Positions 9,441-17,100 of a DNA stretch of 19,594 bases are shown here, piece by piece. The stretch is from Methanobrevibacter sp. GTDB taxonomy: Archaea > Methanobacteriota > Methanobacteria > Methanobacteriales > Methanobacteriaceae. The position numbers and the translations under genes were made by a program. The stretch spans positions 1-19,594 of the forward strand of contig JAGCBE010000003.1 in NCBI GenBank assembly GCA_017652345.1. The letters run 5' to 3'. The notes beneath the pieces are model-generated. The model had not been told where the DNA came from. It did not search any database and saw only the letters and a list, made by a program, of their open reading frames with translations. The number at the start of each line of letters is the position of its first letter. Positions within the stretch are counted from its first letter, which is position 1.

Positions 9441-9914
9441 ATGGCTGGAAGACGTTGTCCTAAATGTCAACAAGTTATAATTGGCTCTGGTCACTTGTAC
9501 AATGGTAGATTGTACTGCGACCAATGCTATAAATTAATTCTTGATGATGTTTTAAATCATGAAAACGAGAAAAAAGAATTATGCGATTTTATTAAAGACT
9601 TATTCGCTATAGAAGAATTACCAGAGTCGTGGGTCGCCAAAATTGACCGACTTGAACGCTCTGGTAAAACTTTGGCGGGGATTAAAATGACTTTAGTTTA
9701 TTATTATAATATTTTAGGTCATGAACCACTCCCTGCTTATGGTCTTAATATTATAGATAGTTTTTACGAAGAAACTCGTCAATATGCAATAAAGCAACAA
9801 GAAATCATGAAGAAAAACATAGAACATGAAGATAAAACAGAAACAGTTACTGTTAAAATTCGCAGACCTGTTTCTGCTAAACGAAAAACAAATTATAGAA
9901 TTGAGGACCTTTAA
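9441..9914 (+). CDS. Zinc-ribbon phage protein of unknown function
   Basis: A 157-residue protein. The ATG at 9441 is chosen because GGAGG (9431-9435) is 5 nt upstream; the in-frame GTG at 9429 sits on the Shine-Dalgarno itself. Cys6, Cys9, Cys26 and Cys29 (CPKC and CDQC) form a four-Cys zinc site around a GHLYNGRLYC turn. The rest is mainly helical, with a YYYNILGHEPLP segment and a GLNIIDSFYEE segment that I recognise as typical of a common Firmicutes-phage hypothetical family. The tail is basic (IRRPVSAKRK). Its stop directly abuts the helicase start (TAA-ATG), which suggests coupled translation. A helicase-loading or DNA-binding accessory role is possible from position alone. Confidence 0.68.
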   Translation: MAGRRCPKCQQVIIGSGHLYNGRLYCDQCYKLILDDVLNHENEKKELCDFIKDLFAIEELPESWVAKIDRLERSGKTLAGIKMTLVYYYNILGHEPLPAYGLNIIDSFYEETRQYAIKQQEIMKKNIEHEDKTETVTVKIRRPVSAKRKTNYRIEDL

Positions 9915-11615
9915 ATGGGAATTAACAATATAAATCATAGATATGCAGATAAAATGGCTGAAATGCAGGTTTTAGGATGTCTTATTAAAGACCCTGTGCT
10001 TTTTTCAGACAGCAAATATAAATTTAATATAGAGGATTTTTCAGACCAATTTCACCGAATTCTGTTCGGGGCAATAGAAAATATTGCTATCAATGGAGCT
10101 CAATCCATTTCTTATATGGATATTGACCAATTTCTGAAAACATATCCTACTCAATATAAGGTTTTTTCTGATAATCAAGGTCCAGATTATATTACACAAA
10201 TGCTTGAATTAGTAGACGAAAAAAATCGTGACTATTACTACAAGCGTATGAAAAAAATGAGCGTATTAAACGATTTTGATAATCGTGGTTTTGATGTAAC
10301 ACCAATTTATGACGATCAAATATTAGACCCTGTCAAAGCAAGTGAAATGCAAAAAAATTTTGACAAAATGAGCGTAGAAGATGTTATTTTACATTTTGAA
10401 ACTCAATTAACACAAGTTAAGGAAAAATTTAGTATGTCTAGTGATATGGCTCAAGGTGCTGCTGGTGATGGAGCTTTAGAATTAATTGATAAATTGAAAG
10501 AAGTTCCTGAAATGGGATTACCATTCACAAGTCCTAAATTGACCACAATATATCGTGGTATGATATTGGGAAAATTGTGTATTGAGTCTTCGGGAAGTGG
10601 AGTGGGCAAGACAAGGCGTCAAGCTGAATTATCATGCCGAACTGCAGTTGGAGAATATTATGACACCACAAAGTGTAAATGGGTTAAAACTGATATTCAC
10701 GAACCTGTATTACTTATTTCTATTGAATTAGAACTATCTGAAATACAAACAATGTGGATGTCTTGTATTTCAGGGGTTCCAGAACATCATATATTAGATG
10801 GTAGGTATGAAAAAGGCGAGGAAGAAAGAGTACGTAAAGCAGCAACCCTTATGGCAGGAGCTCAATTATATTTTGTCCGCATTAGTGATTATAATATGGA
10901 TGATATCGAAAATATTATAAAAAAATATTATCAAATGTATGGAGTTCAATATTTCTTTTATGATTATTTAGCAAGTAGTATAAAAATTCTAGCCGAGGGA
11001 GCTTCTAAAACCCGTATTTCGGGATTAAGAGAAGATCAAATTCTTTTAATGTTTATAACTAGATTAAAAGAATTGTGTATCCGTTTAAATATTTTTATTT
11101 GGACCGCTACACAATTGTCAGGTGAGTGGAAAAGCGCAAAAGAAGCTGATCAACAATTATTACGAGGTGCAAAAGCTATTTCAGATAAAGTTGATAATGG
11201 TGCAATTTTACTTCCTGTTCGTGAAGCTGATAAACAAGTTATCGCAGCTCACGTTGCTAAAGGATTTGAATTAGAACCAACACATGTTATTCATATTTAT
11301 AAAGTAAGACGTGGACGCTTCAATAATATTAGATTATATATTCATTTTGATAGAGCAACTTGTAGAACTACTGATTGTTTTGTTACTAATAATGAAGGTG
11401 TAATTGTTGATGTTAATGATACTAATGTTGAATATATCTTAGACCAAACTGTTGATAATACTAAACCTGAAATTGAAACACTAGTAGATGATACTGCTGT
11501 TGAAGTAAAACCAAAAGAAATAAAAGAAACAAAAGAAAAATTAGAAGATATTTCAATTAAAGATTCAGAAGATATTTCAATTAAAGATTTTCAATTTAAT
11601 GTACAAGATTATTAA
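9915..11615 (+). CDS. DnaB-like replicative helicase
   Basis: A 566-residue phage homologue of the hexameric fork helicase. The N-terminal ~115 residues match the helical DnaB N-domain (AEMQVLGCLIKDP...FSDQFHRILFGAI). The RecA-type core follows: Walker A SGSGVGKT (226-233), catalytic-Glu strand ISIELELS (Glu271), Walker B-like YFFYDYL (Asp350), motif H3 WTATQLSG (Gln400), motif H4 LLRGAKAISDKVDN and an arginine-finger region KVRRGRFN (463-470). About 30 residues between the P-loop and the Glu motif include a TTKCKWVKTD insert. The C-terminal ~90 residues are acidic and low-complexity, hold an EDISIKD duplication and end in FNVQDY. The start abuts the upstream stop with no separate ribosome-binding site. 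The primase gene follows by 15 nt, the usual helicase-primase pairing. Confidence 0.88.
   Translation: MGINNINHRYADKMAEMQVLGCLIKDPVLFSDSKYKFNIEDFSDQFHRILFGAIENIAINGAQSISYMDIDQFLKTYPTQYKVFSDNQGPDYITQMLELVDEKNRDYYYKRMKKMSVLNDFDNRGFDVTPIYDDQILDPVKASEMQKNFDKMSVEDVILHFETQLTQVKEKFSMSSDMAQGAAGDGALELIDKLKEVPEMGLPFTSPKLTTIYRGMILGKLCIESSGSGVGKTRRQAELSCRTAVGEYYDTTKCKWVKTDIHEPVLLISIELELSEIQTMWMSCISGVPEHHILDGRYEKGEEERVRKAATLMAGAQLYFVRISDYNMDDIENIIKKYYQMYGVQYFFYDYLASSIKILAEGASKTRISGLREDQILLMFITRLKELCIRLNIFIWTATQLSGEWKSAKEADQQLLRGAKAISDKVDNGAILLPVREADKQVIAAHVAKGFELEPTHVIHIYKVRRGRFNNIRLYIHFDRATCRTTDCFVTNNEGVIVDVNDTNVEYILDQTVDNTKPEIETLVDDTAVEVKPKEIKETKEKLEDISIKDSEDISIKDFQFNVQDY
11543..11589 (+). repeat. Tandem duplication in helicase tail
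   Basis: Two identical 23-nt copies (11543-11565 and 11567-11589) with a 24-nt period encode EDISIKD-S-EDISIKD near the C-terminus of the helicase. The period keeps frame. The perfect identity points to a recent in-frame duplication in the disordered tail. Confidence 0.8.
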
Positions 11616-11630
11616 TAGGAGGTAATGCTT

Positions 11631-12827
11631 ATGACTTCGCAAGAACTTAAGGATAAACTTTCTGTTGAAGATGTGATTAAATATGTTACTGAATTTTTAG
11701 GTTCAGACGAACCAGAATATGATCCAAATGGAAACCCAATTTTTCAAACAATATGCCACAACCCTGCTCATTGTGGAAAGCATAAACTTTTCTATTATGT
11801 AGAAAGTAAGCAATTCCACTGCTATACAGAGTGCGCTGAAAACTTTGATATTTTTAGCTTAACATGTAAATCAAAGGGGTATGACCCAGTATCAGAGTTT
11901 CGTAAGGCTTTTGTTGACGTTCAAAACTTCTTTAATCTTGGGGGGGTTCAATTTGGATTTGGGAATGAAACAAAGGAAGAATTAAGTGATGGTTGGACCA
12001 TTTTACAAAAGTTTAAAGACTTTAATGCTCCAAAGAAAGAACTTCAACCTTTACCAAAAGTTCAAGAAAATATTCTGGAATATTTCGGACCAACTGTTGC
12101 TCCAGCAGAATGGCTAAAAGAAGGTATTTCTGCCGATGCAATGGCTCATTATGGAATTCGTATAGATTCTGCAATGAGAAAAATTATTATTCCTCATAGA
12201 GATATTGATGGAAACTTGTGTGGAATTCGTGGGCGTTCTTTTGACCCCGACGAAGTTGCCGATGGAAAGAAATATATGCCTGTGTATATTCAAAAGGATT
12301 GTTATAAACACCCTCTTGGACAAAATCTATATGGGCTTTATGAAAATCAAGATGTTATTCGTAGACTTAAAAAAGTTGCTGTATTTGAGGGCGAAAAATC
12401 CGTTCTACTATGCGCAACTTACTATAATAGATATATTGAGAAACAAGATCCAAACACAGGGGAAGTCAAATATGAGTACGAAAATAATAATTTTGCTGTT
12501 GCTACATGCGGTAGTTCTTTTAGTACACAACAATTAAAACTACTTCTCAACTTGGGGGTTAATGAAATAATATTCTGTTATGATAAAGAAAATGACGATG
12601 ACAAAGAATCGGAATTAACTCAAAATTATGAAGAGAAATTATTAAAGATTACAAAACCTCTAACAAAATACGCTAACATTTATGTGGTCATGGACTACGA
12701 AGGTCTGTTAGGATATAAAGATAGTCCTGCAGATAAAGGTAAAGAAACTTTAGAAAAATTAATGAAAAAGAAACAACAAGTGTCAGCTGTAGAAGCTGAT
12801 ACAGAAAGAAAGCGCAGACTTAATTAA
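11631..12827 (+). CDS. DnaG-like DNA primase (zinc finger plus TOPRIM)
   Basis: A 398-residue primase that would make RNA primers for the helicase-driven fork. I choose ATG 11631 because AGGAGG (11617-11622) is 8 nt away; the in-frame ATG at 11625 is only 2 nt from it. A CHC2-like zinc site is formed by Cys42, His47 (or Cys48), Cys64 and Cys68, in CHNPAHC and FHCYTEC. A spacer domain leads to a catalytic region with a RKIIIPHRDIDGNLCGIRGR segment typical of primase cores. TOPRIM follows, with Glu253 in VFEGEKS and an acidic YDKENDDD motif at 317-324. The usual DxD reads D-K-E (Asp318, Glu320), a conservative change. The C-terminus is short and basic, with no recognisable helicase-binding domain. 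Order helicase-primase-nuclease fits a replication operon. Confidence 0.85.
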   Translation: MTSQELKDKLSVEDVIKYVTEFLGSDEPEYDPNGNPIFQTICHNPAHCGKHKLFYYVESKQFHCYTECAENFDIFSLTCKSKGYDPVSEFRKAFVDVQNFFNLGGVQFGFGNETKEELSDGWTILQKFKDFNAPKKELQPLPKVQENILEYFGPTVAPAEWLKEGISADAMAHYGIRIDSAMRKIIIPHRDIDGNLCGIRGRSFDPDEVADGKKYMPVYIQKDCYKHPLGQNLYGLYENQDVIRRLKKVAVFEGEKSVLLCATYYNRYIEKQDPNTGEVKYEYENNNFAVATCGSSFSTQQLKLLLNLGVNEIIFCYDKENDDDKESELTQNYEEKLLKITKPLTKYANIYVVMDYEGLLGYKDSPADKGKETLEKLMKKKQQVSAVEADTERKRRLN

Positions 12828-12847
12828 GTCTCGCGAAAGGAGAACTC

Positions 12848-13852
12848 ATGGGAGTAATTAAGTATTCTTACTCTAGGGTAGATACTTATAATAAATGCCC
12901 ATGGAAATATAAATTAAAGTATGAAGATTTAATTTATGTTGAATCAAACACACTTGCGCTTGAGTTAGGAACTTTAGTTCACTGGATTGAAGAACATATT
13001 TCTTATGCTTTAATGAAGGGGGAAACTCCTGATTATGATGCATTGAGAGAAGATTTTTATAATATTAACAATCCTAAAGCTCATCCGCAAGATATGGATA
13101 ATGGGCAATTCGGTATAAATATCCTAAAGGAAAGATATAAATCTGATTTTTATACTGTTGATGAAAATGGGGAATCTTATGCTACACGTTGTGAGTGGTA
13201 TGCAAAAGAAGGAATGTATCGTCAAGAAAAATTTCTGCAAGACCACCCAACTTATAAAATCTTTGATGTAGAAAAATATTTCGAATTTACTTTTGAAGGA
13301 CATATCTTAAAAGGTTATATAGATAGAATTTGGTTCGATACCAAAACTCAACAATATATTATTGATGATATTAAAACAAAAAATAAGTTCTTCGATGAAA
13401 AAGATACAAAAACTCCAATGCAACATTGTATTTATGCAATGGCTTTGAAAAATGCGTTAGGTTTATTTACAGAACCAACTCTATTTTTCTATGATTTGCC
13501 GTTCGTAAATGCACGACAACCAATTGGAACAATGGGATGTATAAATCGAGCTAAGAAGAAATTAAAGGCTTTATTCGATGGAATTGAGACCGCTTCTGAA
13601 GATCAATGGAAACCATCTCCTTCTCCATTGTGTTACTATTGTGAATTTGGGGGGTTGAATCCAAAACAACCTGCTGAAGGTAGACGTCAATGTCCTTACT
13701 ATTCAATGTGGAAACCTGGGGGAAAATTCACAGGAGAAGTATTGAATGAATGGAAAGGCATAAGTCGTCACGAAGAAGTTATGGACCATTATTTAAATGA
13801 ACAATGTTCTAATGGTCAAGCTACAAAGATATTTGATTTATCAGATTTTTAA
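12848..13852 (+). CDS. PD-(D/E)XK nuclease, Cas4/RecB-like with Fe-S cysteines
   Basis: A 334-residue predicted DNA exonuclease of the Cas4/AddB-like PD-(D/E)XK group. His45 in GTLVHWIEE, Asp159 in GYIDRI, Asp174 and Lys176 in DDIKTK form the expected catalytic set, followed by a Gln-type helix (TPMQHCIYAMAL). Cys17 (NKCPWKY), Cys262, Cys265 (CYYC) and Cys282 (QCPYY) are placed as one N-terminal and three C-terminal cysteines, the pattern of the 4Fe-4S cluster in Cas4 and AddB. There is no neighbouring CRISPR array or Cas1, so a CRISPR role is unlikely; phage end resection or recombination with the upstream RecA-like ATPase is the better inference. It ends FDLSDF, an acidic tip with a terminal Phe. 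The ribosome-binding site is AAAGGAG. Confidence 0.8.
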   Translation: MGVIKYSYSRVDTYNKCPWKYKLKYEDLIYVESNTLALELGTLVHWIEEHISYALMKGETPDYDALREDFYNINNPKAHPQDMDNGQFGINILKERYKSDFYTVDENGESYATRCEWYAKEGMYRQEKFLQDHPTYKIFDVEKYFEFTFEGHILKGYIDRIWFDTKTQQYIIDDIKTKNKFFDEKDTKTPMQHCIYAMALKNALGLFTEPTLFFYDLPFVNARQPIGTMGCINRAKKKLKALFDGIETASEDQWKPSPSPLCYYCEFGGLNPKQPAEGRRQCPYYSMWKPGGKFTGEVLNEWKGISRHEEVMDHYLNEQCSNGQATKIFDLSDF

Positions 13853-13904
13853 ACCCGCGAAAAGGTACAAAGGGAAAAGAAATGGAATCTAAGAGAAGTC
13901 TCTA

Positions 13905-13977
13905 AAACCCGTTTCTGAGCGTTTTAACTTTTTTGGCTGGGTAATCATGAAGATAAAATGCTGAGAAACGGGTTTTT
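13905..13977 (+). terminator. Long terminator-like hairpin between replication operon and nrdD
   Basis: AAACCCGTTTCT (13905-13916) pairs with AGAAACGGGTTT (13964-13975). After one G-G mismatch the stem continues with AGC/GCT and TTTTA/TAAAA, for about 21 pairs, around a 27-nt loop. TTTTT closes at 13977, followed by ATCTTCTTTT. It lies 52 nt after the nuclease gene. The size and loop exceed a plain terminator, so a regulated or processed RNA is also possible. Confidence 0.7.
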
Positions 13978-13996
13978 ATCTTCTTTTAAAAATTAA

Positions 13997-14043
13997 AATA
14001 AAACGAGAATTTTATTGGGGTGACGGTTTCACATCGTTGCCCC
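13997..14043 (+). promoter_or_regulatory. Tandem hairpins in the nrdD leader
   Basis: Two adjacent stems are visible: AATAAAA/TTTTATT (13997-14003 with 14010-14016) and, directly after it, GGGGTGACG/CGTTGCCCC (14017-14025 with 14035-14043, two wobble pairs) around a 9-nt loop. They precede the 37-codon ORF and nrdD. No promoter of the quality seen elsewhere is found between the terminator and this point. I do not recognise a riboswitch class. Confidence 0.4.
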
Positions 14044-14079
14044 TGAATTTAAATTATTATATAGGACGGAGAATGAATT

Positions 14080-14193
14080 ATGGAAGTAAAATTAAATATG
14101 CCTCATTGCCCCTTATATAGAGAGGTAAGAGAAAAAGTAAATAAAGAGTTTGGTTCTCTTTCTGTTAAAAATAACGGAGGAGAAATATGTTAA
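14080..14193 (+). CDS. 37-aa ORF overlapping nrdD start
   Basis: An ATG preceded by GGACGGAG opens a 37-codon frame (MEVKLNMPHCPLYREVREKV and onward, rich in Lys, Glu and Arg) that ends in TAA 7 nt inside nrdD. The AACGGAGGAG that serves nrdD lies within this frame, so ribosomes finishing the small ORF would uncover or reach the nrdD start: a translational-coupling layout. The product has a single His-Cys pair (residues 9-10) and no family I recognise. It may be a functional small protein or only a coupling leader. Comparison across relatives would settle it. Confidence 0.5.
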   Translation: MEVKLNMPHCPLYREVREKVNKEFGSLSVKNNGGEIC

Positions 14194-17100
14194 GTGTAAA
14201 AAAACGTGATGGAAGTATAGATGAGTTTAATTTAAGAAAGATTGAGTCGACTATTAAAAAAGCTTTTATTTCTGTAAATAGAGTTTATACAGACGATATT
14301 ATTGAATTAATAAGTTTAAGAGTCATGGCTAATTTAGGAGAAAAAATAAAAGACAATACTATCTCAGTTGCAGACATTCAAGATACTGTTGAAATAACTT
14401 TGATTCAAGCAAATTATACAGATGTAGCAAAAGATTATATCTTATATAGAAAAAACAGAGACAATATTTTGAGAGCTCAAGAAACTGTTCTTGACTATAA
14501 AAATACTGTTGATAATTATCTAAACATCAATGACTGGAGAGTTAAAGAAAATTCTACAGTTACATATTCAGTTGGTGGTTTGATTTTATCTAACTCAGGA
14601 GCAATTACAGCTAATTACTGGTTGTCAGAAGTATATGATAAAGAAATTGGTGATGCTCATAGAAATTGTGATATTCATATCCATGATTTGTCAATGCTTA
14701 CTGGTTATTGCGCTGGTTGGTCTTTAAAACAATTAATACAAGAAGGTCTGGGTGGTGTACCTGGAAAGATTACTTCTTCTCCTGCTAGTCATTTATCAAC
14801 TTTATGTAATCAAATGACTAACTTTTTAGGTATCATGCAAAATGAATGGGCTGGTGCTCAAGCATTTTCATCATTTGATACTTATTTAGCTCCGTTCGTA
14901 AAAAAAGACAACTTAACATATAAAGAAGTCAAACAATGTATTCAATCATTCGTCTATGGTGTTAACACACCTTCTAGATGGGGAACACAAGCTCCTTTTA
15001 CTAATATAACATTAGATTGGACGGTTCCAAATGATCTTTCTGAGCTTCCTGCTATTGTTGGGGGTGTAGAACAAGATTTTAAATATAAAGATTGCCAAAA
15101 AGAAATGGATATGGTAAATAAAGCATTCATCGAAATTATGATTGAAGGCGATGCTAATGGTAGAGGCTTCCAATACCCAATTCCTACATACTCTATTACT
15201 AGAGATTTTGATTGGAGTGAAACTGAAAATAATAGATTATTATTTGAAATGACTGCTAAATATGGTACTCCTTACTTCTCTAACTATATCAATTCTGATA
15301 TGGAACCTAGTGATGTAAGATCTATGGCTATTTTAGGAACTCAAAATCTTATTTATAAAGATAAATTTGGTCGAATTAGTAAAAACGAAGTTCGCCATTT
15401 GGTTAATAATTGGATAAAAGATCCTAGTAGAAAATATCAAATATTGATGAATGGAAAATTTGTCGATGTTATCGATATGTTTAAAGTGCCATATGAAAAT
15501 TATGATAAATACGTTAAAATACAATTAGATAATGGACAAAGTCAAAGTTTTTCTTACGACCATAAATGCGTTGTTGTAAGAGATAATAAAATTATAGATT
15601 GTCTTGCTCAAGATGTTAAAACGACTGATAAACTTCTTCTTGCAAGACATGGCTATAATGAATCTTCAATAGGCACATATGAATCAGGAAAAATTATAGG
15701 ATATTATTTAGCAGAAGGATGGATAACACATAATAATGTTGAAGTAAATTTTGCTATAAACGACAAACGCAAAGATATCTGTGAAGAAATTAAGGCTTTC
15801 TTTGAAAAAAATTTTGCAAGTAGAGTCTCTGTAATTTTAGATGTGGACAAACACTGTCATAAAGTAAAAGTTTTTGGAGCAGGGGCAGTGATGTTCGTAA
15901 AACAATTTATTTCTAATGATAAAGCGATTGAGAAACGTATTGAGTGCAGAACATATGATACAAGTTTTGAGTTTAGAAAAGGAATTTATGATGGGTATTT
16001 AGCCACAGATGGAAGTGAAAAATGTAAAATTTTTGCTCACACAACAAATAAAAAACTTTGTGAAGATATGATTGCTCTTTTTGCAACAATTGGTAAATAT
16101 TTTGAATATCAAATAGATGAAAAAAATACTAGATATTTTAAAGCAGATAAGAGTGACTTAGAACATTTTACTTCTTATAAGCTCAAAATTGGTGATCCTC
16201 AAATATATAATGACGATTATTATATAGTAGGAGTTTCTAATGTCGAATTACTCGATGCCAGAAATATTGATACAGTCTATAATTTTACTGTTAATACACC
16301 AGAGCATATTTATGAACTTCCAAATGGAATAATTACTCATCAATGTTGCAGACTGCGTCTTGATCTTCGTGAGCTTAGAAAGAAATCTGGTGGTTTCTTT
16401 GGTTCAGGAGAATCAACAGGTTCAGTTGGTGTTGTAACTATCAATATGCCAAAGCTTGCATATCTTTCTAATAACGAAGATGAATTCTTCGATAAATTAG
16501 AACGTATGATGAATATTGCCGCTCGTAGTTTAAAGATTAAACGTAATGTTATCACAAGATTACTTGATGCTGGCCTATATCCTTATACAAAACGTTATTT
16601 AGGCACTTTCAACAACCATTTCTCAACAATTGGACTTGTTGGTATGAATGAATGTTGCTTAAATGCTAAATGGTTAAGAAAAGATTTAACTAATAAAGAA
16701 GCTCAAGATTTTACTAAGAAGACTCTTAACTTCATGAGAAATAAATTATCAGATTATCAAGAACAATATGGTGATCTATATAATCTAGAAGCAACCCCAG
16801 CTGAATCTACTTCATATAGACTTGCTAAACATGATAAAAAGGACTTCCCTGATATCATTACTGCATCTGGAAATGATAAGGTTCCTTATTACACAAATTC
16901 AAGTCATTTACCAGTTGGATATACTGATGATATCTTCAGTGCTTTAGATATTCAAGATGAACTTCAAACACTTTATACATCTGGTACAGTATTCCATGCC
17001 TTCTTAGGTCAAAAGATGCCATCTTGGCAAGCTACTGCTAATCTAGTTAGAAAGATTGCAGAAAACTACAAGCTTCCATATTATACTATTTCACCTACTT

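Noticed and set aside
11625..11630. ATG start for the primase
   Set aside because: It is only 2 nt from AGGAGG; the in-frame ATG at 11631 has normal spacing.
12848..13852. CRISPR-associated Cas4
   Set aside because: No repeats, Cas1 or Cas2 are present, and the gene sits in a replication operon.
15327..16343. Class 3 (WCT) intein
   Set aside because: Block F (TVYNFTV) has no cysteine, so Ala1 with Cys+1 (class 2-like) fits better.
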